Assembly: GCA_015068905.1 (NCBI GenBank)
Contig: SVJQ01000002.1
Coordinates: 1-64,000 of the forward strand
Source of the DNA: Oscillospiraceae bacterium
GTDB lineage: Bacteria; Bacillota; Clostridia; UBA1381; UBA9506
Direction: 5' to 3'
Length of the DNA: 64,000 nucleotides
Shown: piece by piece, positions 28,950 to 40,870 of the stretch
Layout of the letters: each line of letters starts with the position of its first letter
Numbering within the stretch: the stretch's first letter is position 1
Position numbers and translations under genes: made by a program
The notes under the pieces: model-generated
Told to the model about the DNA's origin: nothing
Database searches by the model: none
The model's input: only the letters and a program-made list of their open reading frames with translations

Positions 28950-29628
28950 TTTGATTATTACCATTTTTACAAAAGATTTCGGTGTGATTCGTGCATCTGC
29001 CCGTGGTGCCAGAGGTTTTAAAAATCAACGGGCAGCCGGCACGTCACTCTTTGCCTACAGCGAATTTGTGCTCATGCCCGGCAAAGAGCTGTATCGGGTT
29101 CAAAGCTGTGATTTGATTGAAAGCTTTTATAGCTTAACCTCTAACATTGAACGCCTTGCCTTTGCCACCTATATCGCTGACCTGACGGGCTACACCATTC
29201 AGGAGGAAGAGGGAACAGAACAGCTTTTGTCTCTGTTTTTAAACACCTTTTATCTGTTTGCCAAATGGGGTGGCGAGCTAAGAGCTGTCAAATGCGTGTA
29301 TGAGTTAAAGCTGTTAGACTATTTAGGCTTTTCCCCTTATTTGGGTGGTTGTACAAGCTGCGGAAGCGGTGATACCGCATATTTTTCACCTCAAGAGGGC
29401 GGACTTTTATGCGAGGAGTGCCACGGTGCACAGCATCAAAAAATCTCCACCGCCTGCAAAAACGCCATGATTTATATTTTAGAATCTGACGATAAAAAGG
29501 CCTTTGCCTTCAGGCTGTCACCTGAGGTGCTTTATGAGCTGGAATATCACGTTGGCAGTTTGCTATCATCGTGCATTGACCATAACTTTTATTCACTTGA
29601 CTATTTAAAAACTGTTTTGGGAAGTTAA
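28891..29628 (+). CDS. recO: DNA repair protein RecO
   Basis: TTGVVIRQTKVKDNDLIITIFTKDFG; Zn motif CTSCG...CEEC; position after era/yqzL. Confidence 0.93.
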   Translation: MELLKTTGVVIRQTKVKDNDLIITIFTKDFGVIRASARGARGFKNQRAAGTSLFAYSEFVLMPGKELYRVQSCDLIESFYSLTSNIERLAFATYIADLTGYTIQEEEGTEQLLSLFLNTFYLFAKWGGELRAVKCVYELKLLDYLGFSPYLGGCTSCGSGDTAYFSPQEGGLLCEECHGAQHQKISTACKNAMIYILESDDKKAFAFRLSPEVLYELEYHVGSLLSSCIDHNFYSLDYLKTVLGS

Positions 29629-29650
29629 ACACCCTGAAAGGATTAACAAT

Positions 29651-31483
29651 ATGGAACTAAGCAAAATTTTAAAAGAAGTGCAAAAACCGGCACGGTACAT
29701 CGGCACAGAATATAACAGCGTACATAAAAACCTTTCTGATGTTTACATCCGCTTTGCGTTTTGTTTTCCGGATGTGTATGAGGTGGGTATGTCCCATTTG
29801 GGCATTAAAATTCTGTACCATCTTTTAAATAACGAGCCGGATATTTACTGCGAGCGTGTGTTTGCACCCTGGACGGATATGGAAGAGAAAATGCGGGAAA
29901 ATCATATTCCTCTCTTTTCTTTAGAAACAAGAACAAACGTGGCTGATTTTGACATTGTGGGCTTTACCCTGCAGTATGAAATGAGCTATTCTAATATTAT
30001 CAATATGCTTGACCTTGCCGGCATTCCGGCACTCTCAGCTGACCGCGGTGAGGATATGCCCTTTGTCTATGCAGGCGGTCCTTGCGCTTACAATCCGGAG
30101 CCACTTGCCGACGTGATGGACTTTTTTATGATTGGCGAAAGCGAAGAGCAGATGATTGAGGTTATGAACGCCTATCGCGCATGGAAACAATCCGGCGCGC
30201 CTAAGATTAAGTTCTTGGAATCTCTTTTATCTATCCGTGGCATTTATGTCCCCCGTTTTTATGATGTGACTTACAATGAAGATGGCACAATTTGCGAAAT
30301 GAAGCCTAACCACCCCGACGCACCGGCTCGGGTGAAAAAGCAAATTGTCCGTGATATGGATGCCTGCTTCTATCCCGAAACCATGATTGTGCCCTATATG
30401 GAAATTATCCACGACCGTATTACACTAGAGCTGTTTCGCGGTTGTATTCGTGGTTGCCGTTTCTGTCAGGCGGGTATGATTTACCGCCCTGTCCGCACCC
30501 GCAGCCCCAAGCGGCTCTTAGAACTTGCGGAAAAGCTGATTGACTCTACAGGCTATGAAGAAATTTCTATGTCAAGCCTTTCCACCAGCGATTATCCTGA
30601 GCTTCAGGAATTAACTGAAGGGCTGCTTGACTTAACAGTTCAGAAAAAAATCAACCTGAGCCTACCCTCTCTGCGTATTGATAATTTCTCTTTAGAGTTA
30701 ATGCAAAAGGTGCAAAAAGTCCGCAAAAGCGGTCTTACCTTTGCGCCGGAGGCCGGCTCACAACGCCTGCGTGATGTGATTAACAAAGGCGTTAATGAAG
30801 AAGATTTAATCCGCTCGGTATCTTTAGCTTTTGCCGGCGGTTACAGCGGTGTTAAGCTGTACTTTATGATTGGTCTGCCTACTGAAACAGATGATGATGT
30901 AAAGCAAATTGCCCACCTTGCCCACAAGGTTGTGCAGGCATACCGTGACACCCCGAAGGAACAAAGAAACAAAGGTCTCAGGGTCACCGTTTCTGCTTCC
31001 TCCTTTGTTCCCAAGCCTTTCACGCCCTTCCAGTGGACACCTCAGAACGATATTGAAACCCTGCGTGATAAGCAGCACTTAATTAAAGATGAAATCCACG
31101 ATAAAGCAATCAGTTATAACTATCACGAGGCAAAGCTCAGCGTGCTCGAAGGCGTATTCGCCCGTGGTGACCGTCGTTTGACCAAGGTGCTCCTGCGTGC
31201 ACAAAAGCTCGGCGTGCGTTTTGACGCGTGGCAGGAATGCTTCCAGTATGACCTTTGGATGGAGGCATTTAAGCTTGAGGGCGTTGACCCTGATTTTTAT
31301 AACCGCCGCGAGCGCAATTATGACGAAGTGCTCCCCTGGGACGTCATCGACCCGGGTGTAACAAAAGAATTTTTAATTCGCGAAAATGAAAAAGCAAAAC
31401 GGGGCGAAGTGACAAAAAACTGTCGCGAGACTTGCTCCGGTTGTGGTATCAAACAATTTGAGGAGGGTGATTTCTGTGATTAA
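29651..31483 (+). CDS. TIGR03960-family radical SAM protein
   Basis: B12-binding-like N-terminus; ELFRGCIRGCRFCQAGMIYRPVR radical SAM cysteines. Confidence 0.9.
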   Translation: MELSKILKEVQKPARYIGTEYNSVHKNLSDVYIRFAFCFPDVYEVGMSHLGIKILYHLLNNEPDIYCERVFAPWTDMEEKMRENHIPLFSLETRTNVADFDIVGFTLQYEMSYSNIINMLDLAGIPALSADRGEDMPFVYAGGPCAYNPEPLADVMDFFMIGESEEQMIEVMNAYRAWKQSGAPKIKFLESLLSIRGIYVPRFYDVTYNEDGTICEMKPNHPDAPARVKKQIVRDMDACFYPETMIVPYMEIIHDRITLELFRGCIRGCRFCQAGMIYRPVRTRSPKRLLELAEKLIDSTGYEEISMSSLSTSDYPELQELTEGLLDLTVQKKINLSLPSLRIDNFSLELMQKVQKVRKSGLTFAPEAGSQRLRDVINKGVNEEDLIRSVSLAFAGGYSGVKLYFMIGLPTETDDDVKQIAHLAHKVVQAYRDTPKEQRNKGLRVTVSASSFVPKPFTPFQWTPQNDIETLRDKQHLIKDEIHDKAISYNYHEAKLSVLEGVFARGDRRLTKVLLRAQKLGVRFDAWQECFQYDLWMEAFKLEGVDPDFYNRRERNYDEVLPWDVIDPGVTKEFLIRENEKAKRGEVTKNCRETCSGCGIKQFEEGDFCD

Positions 31484-32135
31484 ATACCGTTTTGGCTACG
31501 CCAAATACGGCGAAGCAAAATATGTATCCCATCTGGATTTAATCCGGCTTTTCTCCCGTTCCTTTAAACGGGCGCACATTCCCCTGACATACTCCGAGGG
31601 CTTTAACCCCCACCCCAAGCTTGCCATCGGGTTGCCCCTGTCTGTAGGTGTGACCAGCGAATGCGAGTATATGGATGCCGAAGTTGACCGCGAGCTGAAA
31701 AAAGAAGATATCGATGCTTTAAACAAGGCACTTCCCATGGGCTTACATATTAACGGGCTTGCAGAAAGAATTCCGGGTATGAAAAAGCTGTCGGATATCC
31801 GCTATGCTGAATATCGGGTGACAGTTGTGGGGAGTTCTGTTGATTCAGAAAAGGTTGCCGCATTTATGGCGCGCCAATCTGTTATGATTGAAAAGAAGAC
31901 CAAGCGCAAAACCGAAGAGGCTGACATTCTGCCTGATATTCACTCTCTGACCGTTTCCGGCATCACCGATGACGGTGTTATGCTTTCAATGGTGCTCTCT
32001 GCCGGACCGTCTGCTAATTTAAAACCGGATCTGGTACTCTCTGCAATGGAAAAATATATTGACGGTTTTGCTGTTACCGATTACGATGTACACCGCGCAA
32101 AAATTTTATCTGATGCAGGACTGCCTTTGCTGTAA
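31476..32135 (+). CDS. TIGR03936-family radical SAM-associated protein (DUF2344)
   Basis: YGEAKYVSHLDLIRLFSRSFKRAHIPLTYSEGFNPHPKL; GTG start behind gaggaggg. Confidence 0.88.
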   Translation: MIKYRFGYAKYGEAKYVSHLDLIRLFSRSFKRAHIPLTYSEGFNPHPKLAIGLPLSVGVTSECEYMDAEVDRELKKEDIDALNKALPMGLHINGLAERIPGMKKLSDIRYAEYRVTVVGSSVDSEKVAAFMARQSVMIEKKTKRKTEEADILPDIHSLTVSGITDDGVMLSMVLSAGPSANLKPDLVLSAMEKYIDGFAVTDYDVHRAKILSDAGLPLL

Positions 32136-32147
32136 GAAATTTATATC

Positions 32148-32186
32148 AAAAAGTCACAGAATTTATAATATTCTGTGACTTTTTTA
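32148..32186. terminator. Intrinsic terminator
   Basis: AAAAAGTCACAGAA / TTCTGTGACTTTTTT. Confidence 0.8.
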
Positions 32187-32237
32187 GATTTTTAAACTAA
32201 AAAATGTAAAAATAATTGGATTTTTATAACTTTTCTA

Positions 32238-32266
32238 TTGACATATTTGAACTTTTGTCGTATAAT
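32238..32266 (+). promoter_or_regulatory. SigA-type promoter of XRE regulator 2
   Basis: TTGACA - 17 bp - TATAAT. Confidence 0.85.
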
Positions 32267-32298
32267 GAACCTACCAACAAAAAACGGGGGGTTTTAAA

Positions 32299-32700
32299 AT
32301 GTACAAAGAATATGACAACAAATTAGCTATGAAGCTTAAAATGCTTCGGCTAGATGCCGGCCTTTCTCAGGAAGAGTTTGCCGCAAAGATGGGCATTTCA
32401 CGAAGCTGCGTTGCAAACTATGAAACAGGAAAGCGGTTCCCAAGCATCAATATGATTAAAAAAATTGCCGAAATCTACGGCATTATGACCGATGTCTTAA
32501 TCGGAAACAATCTCTGTTCCGGGTACCGTATGTGTGAAAGTGACCCGGAGGACTATGACAGAAAAAGAAGAAAGATATTGCAAGACCACGGCAACACCTT
32601 AGATATCTCTCACCTGCCAACAGAATATAAAATCAGCATGATTGAATATTATAACTACATTCAGTCAAAACAAAGGAAAAGTCAGATTTCCGAAAACTGA
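32299..32700 (+). CDS. XRE-family regulator, paralog of 380..763
   Basis: LKMLRLDAGLSQEEFAAKMGISRSCVANYETGKRFPS; shared C-terminal LDIS.L..E.KI...YYNY. Confidence 0.9.
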   Translation: MYKEYDNKLAMKLKMLRLDAGLSQEEFAAKMGISRSCVANYETGKRFPSINMIKKIAEIYGIMTDVLIGNNLCSGYRMCESDPEDYDRKRRKILQDHGNTLDISHLPTEYKISMIEYYNYIQSKQRKSQISEN

Positions 32701-32746
32701 AAAAGGCTGTTTTAAGATGCGTTTACCATCTTAAAACAGCCTTTTT
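32700..32746 (+). terminator. Intrinsic terminator of XRE regulator 2
   Basis: AAAAAGGCTGTTTTAAGATG...CATCTTAAAACAGCCTTTTT. Confidence 0.9.
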
Positions 32747-32760
32747 CTATTTCATTTTGT

Positions 32761-33646
32761 GCACTCTGTGCATTGTGCTACATCCCAGGGATGGACGCAA
32801 AACAGTGCAGATTGGATAAACTGAGCCCGACGCTGTACACAGGTACAGCAAGTGGTGAAGTTTATTCAAAGCGCAAAGCATAAAAAAAGAAATTCGCTTT
32901 CGCGAATTTCCTCTTTTAATATGACTTTAATTCTATTATAAATATTTCTTTTCCTCAGCACATTTCTTGCTTTGTGCACTCTGTGCATTGTGCTACATCC
33001 CAGGGATGGACGCAAAACAGTGCAGATTGGATAAACTGAGCCCGACGCTGTACACAGGTACAGCAAGTGGTGAAGTTTATTCAAAGCACAAAGCATAAAA
33101 AAAGAAATTCGCTTTCGCGAATTTCCTCTTTTAATACGACTTTTATTCCGTTATAAACATTTCTTTTCCTCAGCACATTTCTTGCTTTGTGCGCTCTCTG
33201 CATTTTGCTACATCCCAGGGATGGACGCAAAACAGTACAGATTGGATAAACTGAACCCGACGCTGTACACAGGTACAGCAAGTGGTGAAGTTTATTCAAA
33301 GCGCAAAGCATAAAAAAAGAAATTCGCTTTCGCGAATTTCCTCTTTTAATATGACTTTAATTCTATTATAAATATTTCTTTTCCTCAGCACATTTCTTGC
33401 TTTGTGCGCTCTGTGCATTTTGCTACATCCTGGGGATGGACGCAAAACAGTGCAGATTGGATAAACTGAACCCGACGCTGTACACAGGGTACAGCAAGTG
33501 GTGAAGTTTATTCAAAGCACAAAGCATAAAAAAGAAATTCGCTTTCGCGAATTTCCTCTTTTAATGCTACTTTAATTCTATTATAAATACATTTTTCCCT
33601 CAGCACATCTCTTGCTTTGTGCGCTCTGTGCATTTTGCTACATCCC
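32761..33646 (+). repeat. Tandem repeat array 2: four 215-bp units plus a 26-bp partial fifth
   Basis: GCRCTCT.TGCATT.TGCTACATCC at 32761, 32976, 33191, 33406, 33621 (exactly 215 bp apart); conserved hairpins in every unit. Confidence 0.97.
32889..32910 (-). terminator. Repeat-borne terminator, array 2 unit 1 (also at 33104, 33319, 33534)
   Basis: Minus strand GAAATTCGC-GAAA-GCGAATTTC-TTTTTTTATG. Confidence 0.7.
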
Positions 33647-33648
33647 TT

Positions 33649-35022
33649 CTACTTTTGTGCGTAAAATGCCTTGTAGCCCTTGTATGCCATATAAATATCG
33701 TACTTTGAAGCAATCTCAAAGGGTGCGTGCATGGAAAGCAGAGGCACACCGCAGTCTACCACTTCCATATCAAGGTTTGCCACATATTGTGCAATGGTGC
33801 CGCCACCGCCAAGGTCAACCTTGCCAAGTTCAGCACTCTGCCAGCATACATCCCCTTCATCAAAGCAACGGCGGATGATGCCCATGAACTCTGCATTGGC
33901 ATCTGAGGTACCTGCCTTACCGCGGGAGCCGGTGTATTTCACAAGCACAACGCCACGACCCATGTAAGATGCGTTCATTTTGTCGTGCACCTCGGGGAAG
34001 TTGGGGTCAACACCTGCACAAACGTCAGACGATAAGCACATAGAATTTCTGAAAGTGCGCTTAAGCATCAGTTCATTATAAGTGCCGGTGGTTTTTTCAA
34101 TTAAAAGCGCCACCGCATATTCAAAGAAAGCAGAGCGCATACCGGTAGAACCCATGCTGCCGATTTCTTCTTTATCGGTCAACAGGCAAACGGCTGTTTT
34201 TGTCGGATTTTCTGTTTCGAACATTGCCATCAGCGAGGTGTAAACGCACACTCTGTCATCGTGACCATAAGCACCAATCATACTTCTGTCAAAACCAACA
34301 TCGGTTGCATTAAATGCCGGAACAGCCTCAAGCTCAGCTGATAAAAAGTCTTCTTCACAGATGTCATATTTCTCAGCAAGCAGCTTTAAGAGCGCTTCTT
34401 TTTCCGCATCCTTTTCGCTCTCCTCATCAGGCAGACTACCCGCTAAAATATTAAGCCCCTCGCCGGTAATAATTTCAGTCGCCTTTTTCTGCATCTGGTC
34501 TGTTGCTAAATGGGGCAGCAGGTCAGTGATGCATAAAACCGGGTCGCCCGGCTCATCGCCTAAGCTGATTTCAACCTTCTCTCCATTTGCTTTCAGCACA
34601 ACACCGTGAAGTGCCAGAGGGATAGCAGTCCACTGATACTTTTTAATACCGCCATAATAATGGGTCTTAAACATAGCAAGACCGCTGTCAGAATAAACAG
34701 GATTCTGCTTCAAGTCAATACGGGGGCAGTCGATGTGTGAAATAACAAAAGAGATACCCTTTTCCACATCCTCCTGACCGATGATAGCCAAAAACAGATT
34801 TTTATCACGGTTAACAATATAAACCTTGTCGCCGGCTTTTAAACTCTTTTTTTCCTCAAGGTTCTCAAAGCCCTGCGCCTTTGCCATCTCTAAGGCAACG
34901 CTGCAGGCTAAGCGCTCGGTTTTGCCCTTATCTAAATATGTTTTATAGCCCTCTGAAAAACTGTAAATTTGTGCTTTCTGCTCCGGGCTTACGGTCTTCC
35001 AACCATTTTCCTTCTGAAACAT
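33649..35022 (-). CDS. apeB: M18-family aminopeptidase
   Basis: ISHIDCPRIDLKQNPVY, LLTDKEEIGSMGSTGM, SSDVCAGVDPNF. Confidence 0.92.
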   Translation of the reverse strand: MFQKENGWKTVSPEQKAQIYSFSEGYKTYLDKGKTERLACSVALEMAKAQGFENLEEKKSLKAGDKVYIVNRDKNLFLAIIGQEDVEKGISFVISHIDCPRIDLKQNPVYSDSGLAMFKTHYYGGIKKYQWTAIPLALHGVVLKANGEKVEISLGDEPGDPVLCITDLLPHLATDQMQKKATEIITGEGLNILAGSLPDEESEKDAEKEALLKLLAEKYDICEEDFLSAELEAVPAFNATDVGFDRSMIGAYGHDDRVCVYTSLMAMFETENPTKTAVCLLTDKEEIGSMGSTGMRSAFFEYAVALLIEKTTGTYNELMLKRTFRNSMCLSSDVCAGVDPNFPEVHDKMNASYMGRGVVLVKYTGSRGKAGTSDANAEFMGIIRRCFDEGDVCWQSAELGKVDLGGGGTIAQYVANLDMEVVDCGVPLLSMHAPFEIASKYDIYMAYKGYKAFYAQK

Positions 35023-35032
35023 AATGATCCTC

Positions 35033-36010
35033 CTAAAACAGTAATGTCATAAAATCTTCATTGGTAACGCCGGCAATATACTCAGAAATATTCACGCCGG
35101 AAAGTGCCTCTGAGATGGCTTCTGCTTCATGGCGTACACCCATAAGCTTTTGCTCTAAGGCAGCCACCGGCAGCTTTGAAAAGAAATCGCCATATATCTT
35201 AACAGCCTTGATTTCTGAAGTTCCGGCAATATCTAAGTAAACCTCAACGCTCCCTGCAGGGAACCGCTTTGTGCGCATCAGCTCATACTTGGGTGAATAC
35301 CCAAAGTTCCACTCCCATGTGGCATATTTTTCATCCCTTAGCTTTTGGATTTCCGCCTCGTGCTGCATAATATCATAGTATCTGCAATCAGGGATGTTTT
35401 TAACCATATAGTCTGCAAACTTCTCAACAAAATTCTCTACAGACATGGGGCTTTTCAGATGAGAGCTGATGTTGGTCACCCGACTTCTGACTGATTTAAT
35501 GCCCTTTGACTTAATCTTATCCTCTGACACCTTAAGGGCCTCAGAAAGTCTGTCACCGGATGCGTTAAATAAAAGCGTGCCATGGTGCATAACCCTGCCC
35601 CTGTGCATATACTGGGCGTTGCCGGAGATTTTTTTGCCGTCAACCAAAATATCGTTACGGCCACTTAAGGTAGCGGTAACGCCAAGGGTTTGTAAAAAGC
35701 CAATAACCGGCTCACAAAACCGCTTATAGTTGCTGAAATCATCGCCGGAATTGACAACAAACGTGAAGTTAACGTTGCCCATATCGTGAAAGACAGCACC
35801 GCCGCCGGACATACGCCGAACCACCTGGATGCCGTGTTCTTTCACATATTCATAGTGAATTTCAGACAAGGTGTTCTGATTTCTGCCCACAACAATGGTG
35901 TTATGGTTGCGCCAGATCATAAACACCTCTTCTGAAAGGTTCTGCACCAGATATTCCTCTGCCGCCATATTAAAATAGGGGTCCGTATTCTCATTAAAAA
36001 CAAACAGCAT
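35033..36010 (-). CDS. lplA: Lipoate-protein ligase
   Basis: FMIWRNHNTIVVGRNQNTLSEI, VVRRMSGGGAVFHDMGNVNFTF. Confidence 0.93.
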   Translation of the reverse strand: MLFVFNENTDPYFNMAAEEYLVQNLSEEVFMIWRNHNTIVVGRNQNTLSEIHYEYVKEHGIQVVRRMSGGGAVFHDMGNVNFTFVVNSGDDFSNYKRFCEPVIGFLQTLGVTATLSGRNDILVDGKKISGNAQYMHRGRVMHHGTLLFNASGDRLSEALKVSEDKIKSKGIKSVRSRVTNISSHLKSPMSVENFVEKFADYMVKNIPDCRYYDIMQHEAEIQKLRDEKYATWEWNFGYSPKYELMRTKRFPAGSVEVYLDIAGTSEIKAVKIYGDFFSKLPVAALEQKLMGVRHEAEAISEALSGVNISEYIAGVTNEDFMTLLF

Positions 36011-36015
36011 AGGTC

Positions 36016-37155
36016 TCAGCCCTTTCCGCCCCAAACCTTGTCAAAAAACTTTTTCTGTTTGGTGTGGTTATTGCTCTTTAAACCGCCTTCAAATTCTCGC
36101 AAAATATCCTTTTGCTTCTGTGACAGATGGGTGGGCGTTTCCACAACCACCTTCACATACTGGTCACCTCTGCCGTTTCTGCGGAGCATGGGGATACCTT
36201 TACCCTTTAAGCGGAAGACAGTACCCGTTTGTGTACCCTCGGGAATGGTGTACTTTACCTTGCCGTCTAAGGTGGGAACTTCAAGCTCTGCACCAAGAGC
36301 CGCCTGCACAAAGGTGATAGGCACTTCGCTCATAACATCATAGTTATTACGCACAAAAACCTCATGGGGCTGAACAGAAACCACTACATATAAATTACCA
36401 ATCGGTGCACCCTTATCGCCTACATTACCCTGACCGGCAAGCGAAATACTTTGGCCGTGGTCAATACCGGCAGGAATGTTCACCTTAATGGTTCTTGACT
36501 TACGAACCTTACCCTTGCCCTTACAGGTATCGCAGGGGTCTTTCACAATCTTACCCTTACCGCCACAGGTAGGACAAGTTGTAACAGTAGACATATTGCC
36601 CAAAATTGTCCGCTGAGTGCTGCGAACCTGACCACTGCCGCCGCAAGTACCGCAGGTTGCCACCTCGCTACCGGACTTGGCACCTGAACCATCACACTCG
36701 GAGCAGAATTCTGTTCTGTAAATATGAATTTCTTTTTCACAACCAAATGCCGCTTCTTCAAAGGTAACGCTGACGCTGGTTTCTAAGTTAGAACCGGGCT
36801 TGGGTGCATTTCTTCTTGCGCCGCCTCTGCCACCAAAGCCACCGCCAAAGAAGCCTTCAAAAATATCGCCAAAGTCAAAGCCGCCGTCAAAACCGCCAAA
36901 GCCGCCACCACCAGCTCCAAAGTTCGGGTCTACTCCCGCGTGACCAAACTGGTCATAACGCTGTTTTTTATCCGGATCAGACAGCACCTCATAGGCTTCG
37001 CCCGCCTCTTTAAATTTAGCTTCTGCCTCCTGATTGTCAGGATTTAGGTCGGGATGGTACTTTTTCGCAAGCTTGCGGTATGCTTTTTTTATTTCATCTG
37101 CGCTGGCGCCTTTGCTCACGCCTAAGACTTCATAATAATCTCTTTTTTCTGCCAT
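36016..37155 (-). CDS. dnaJ: Chaperone DnaJ
   Basis: J domain with HPD, G/F region, four CxxCxGxG-type repeats. Confidence 0.97.
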   Translation of the reverse strand: MAEKRDYYEVLGVSKGASADEIKKAYRKLAKKYHPDLNPDNQEAEAKFKEAGEAYEVLSDPDKKQRYDQFGHAGVDPNFGAGGGGFGGFDGGFDFGDIFEGFFGGGFGGRGGARRNAPKPGSNLETSVSVTFEEAAFGCEKEIHIYRTEFCSECDGSGAKSGSEVATCGTCGGSGQVRSTQRTILGNMSTVTTCPTCGGKGKIVKDPCDTCKGKGKVRKSRTIKVNIPAGIDHGQSISLAGQGNVGDKGAPIGNLYVVVSVQPHEVFVRNNYDVMSEVPITFVQAALGAELEVPTLDGKVKYTIPEGTQTGTVFRLKGKGIPMLRRNGRGDQYVKVVVETPTHLSQKQKDILREFEGGLKSNNHTKQKKFFDKVWGGKG

Positions 37156-37252
37156 AGATTTTTAACCTCACAAAATAGTCGGTAATCCTAAGCTCAAGAA
37201 AGCCGAACCCAAAAGCGTTCGACTCTCTTTGCTTATTTGCTATTTAACTATA

Positions 37253-39103
<1,851 letters not shown>

Positions 39104-39144
39104 TTAAAACAATGATTATATATTTTTTAAGAGTGCTTTTGCAC

Positions 39145-39702
39145 TTAGTTAGCCACTTTAACCATAGAATAACGAATGACTTTGTCTTTTAACATATAGC
39201 CCTTCTGGAATTGCTCTACGATAACATTTTCGCCCTGCTCTTCGTCTTCAATGTGCATCACCGCACTGTGAAGGTTGGGGTCAAACTGCGCACCAACAGC
39301 TTCTATCTCACTGACGCCCATTTTTTCTAAGGTCTCAAGGAGCTGCTTGACTATCATCTCGATGCCGTCCTTAAAGGGAGATGATTCTTCTGTTGCCAGT
39401 GCACGCTCTAAGTTATCTAAAACAGGGAGCAGCTTTGAAACTGTATCAGCCTGAGCGTTTACATACGTTTCATCTTTTTCCTTCTGCGTCCGGCGTTTGT
39501 AATTTTCATATTCTGCCAAAGTCCGAAGATGCTTATCATACAGCTCATCATACTGTTTTTTTAAGCCGTCAGCCTCTGCTTCGCTTGCTTCATCAGTCGC
39601 TTCCGCTTCAGCGGTTTCTTCAGCCGTTTCTTCTATCATTTCTTCCTTTTCTAGGGTTTCCTTTTCTTTCTTCACGCCTTGATTCATTCCTTTCACTGTC
39701 AA
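39145..39702 (-). CDS. grpE: Nucleotide exchange factor GrpE
   Basis: AEYENYKRRTQKEKDE; position between hrcA and dnaK. Confidence 0.95.
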   Translation of the reverse strand: MTVKGMNQGVKKEKETLEKEEMIEETAEETAEAEATDEASEAEADGLKKQYDELYDKHLRTLAEYENYKRRTQKEKDETYVNAQADTVSKLLPVLDNLERALATEESSPFKDGIEMIVKQLLETLEKMGVSEIEAVGAQFDPNLHSAVMHIEDEEQGENVIVEQFQKGYMLKDKVIRYSMVKVAN

Positions 39703-40769
39703 TCGTCAATGTAAAACTCGTATAAGATTCGGTTCAATAGTGCCGACACTCTTTGAAGCTTTGCAATGGTACTGGGATAATCCATACGAGTGGGGCCAAT
39801 GATGCCCACCTTGCCCATAACCTTATCACCTACATAATAATTGGCTGTAATAAGGCTGGACTTTTGCATAACATCCGGCTCGTTTTCTTTACCGATGCGA
39901 ACGGTAATGCCGCCTGTGCCGTCGGTTGCATCAGCTGATGCGTCCGACTGCAAAAGTTTGACTACTGAATTTTTATCGCCCAAAAACTCTAAAAATTCTT
40001 TCGCCTGCCGCACATCGCTGTACTCGGGGTACGCCAGCATATTGGTGGCACCGCTTGTGTAAATCTCGGTTTCGGCACGAACATCGTCAATGATGTCTGC
40101 TATAAAATCTAAAACGGGGAATAACAATTCAAAATGGGCTTGCATTGCCCGACGGATTTCGCTGATTTTTGCTGCCGTAATTTCATCCAGCGTCAAACCC
40201 GAAAGCTTTTCGCGAAGCAGTGCTGAAAAGTTATGAACAAACTCGGTATCAGCACCTGCCGGCAGCAGCACACGTTTGTGCTTCATAACGCCTTCGCCCG
40301 TTACCAAAATAATAAGGGCAGATGATGCATCAATGGGAACCAGTTCAACTGTTTTAATGGCGCCCCGCTTCATCTCCGGCGTGGTGAGCACAGCGGTGTA
40401 ATTGGTCATCTGAGATAAAACCTCAGCGGCACGCTTGATAATTTTATCAATCTGCCCCATCTGAAGCTCAATAACGTTTCCTAAGCTTTCTAAATCGCTG
40501 ACCGTTATTTCCTGTCGGTTCATAAGCGAATCCACATACAATCGATAGCCTTTATCTGACGGGATTCTGCCTGCTGAGGTGTGAGGCTGCTCTAAGTAGC
40601 CCATTTCCTCAAGGTCTGCCATTTCATTACGAATGGTGGCGCTGGAAAGACCAATGTCTAAGTTCTTTGCAATATGACGGGAACCGATAGGCTCAGCACT
40701 TTTAATATATTCATTTATAATAGAATGAAGAATTTTTTGCTTTCTTTCATTCAAATCCATAACTTCCAC
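39699..40769 (-). CDS. hrcA: Heat-inducible transcription repressor HrcA
   Basis: LNERKQKILHSIINEYIKSAEPIGSRHIAKN..GLSSATIRNEMADLEEMGYLEQPHTSAGRIPSDKGYRLYVD. Confidence 0.98.
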   Translation of the reverse strand: MEVMDLNERKQKILHSIINEYIKSAEPIGSRHIAKNLDIGLSSATIRNEMADLEEMGYLEQPHTSAGRIPSDKGYRLYVDSLMNRQEITVSDLESLGNVIELQMGQIDKIIKRAAEVLSQMTNYTAVLTTPEMKRGAIKTVELVPIDASSALIILVTGEGVMKHKRVLLPAGADTEFVHNFSALLREKLSGLTLDEITAAKISEIRRAMQAHFELLFPVLDFIADIIDDVRAETEIYTSGATNMLAYPEYSDVRQAKEFLEFLGDKNSVVKLLQSDASADATDGTGGITVRIGKENEPDVMQKSSLITANYYVGDKVMGKVGIIGPTRMDYPSTIAKLQRVSALLNRILYEFYIDD

Positions 40770-40776
40770 CCCGTTG

Positions 40777-40803
40777 TTAGCACTCTGTCTCGTTGAGTGC
40801 TAA
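40777..40803. promoter_or_regulatory. CIRCE operator
   Basis: TTAGCACTC-N9-GAGTGCTAA, perfect. Confidence 0.98.
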
Positions 40804-40870
40804 TAATAAGATAGCACTTTTTTTTATAATTGTCAAGTCTTTATTTATGAATTTTTTATGACCATTAAAA

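Noticed and set aside
32866-33311. ORFs 32866..33096 and 33081..33311 (MLCALNKLHHLLYLCTASGS...) as real repeated proteins
   Set aside because: They are minus-strand reads through the 215-bp repeat, exactly 215 bp apart, spanning hairpins and the terminator; no RBS and composition fits non-coding repeat.
32761-33646. CRISPR array
   Set aside because: Units are ~215 bp, directly contiguous, without unique spacers, and no cas genes are present.
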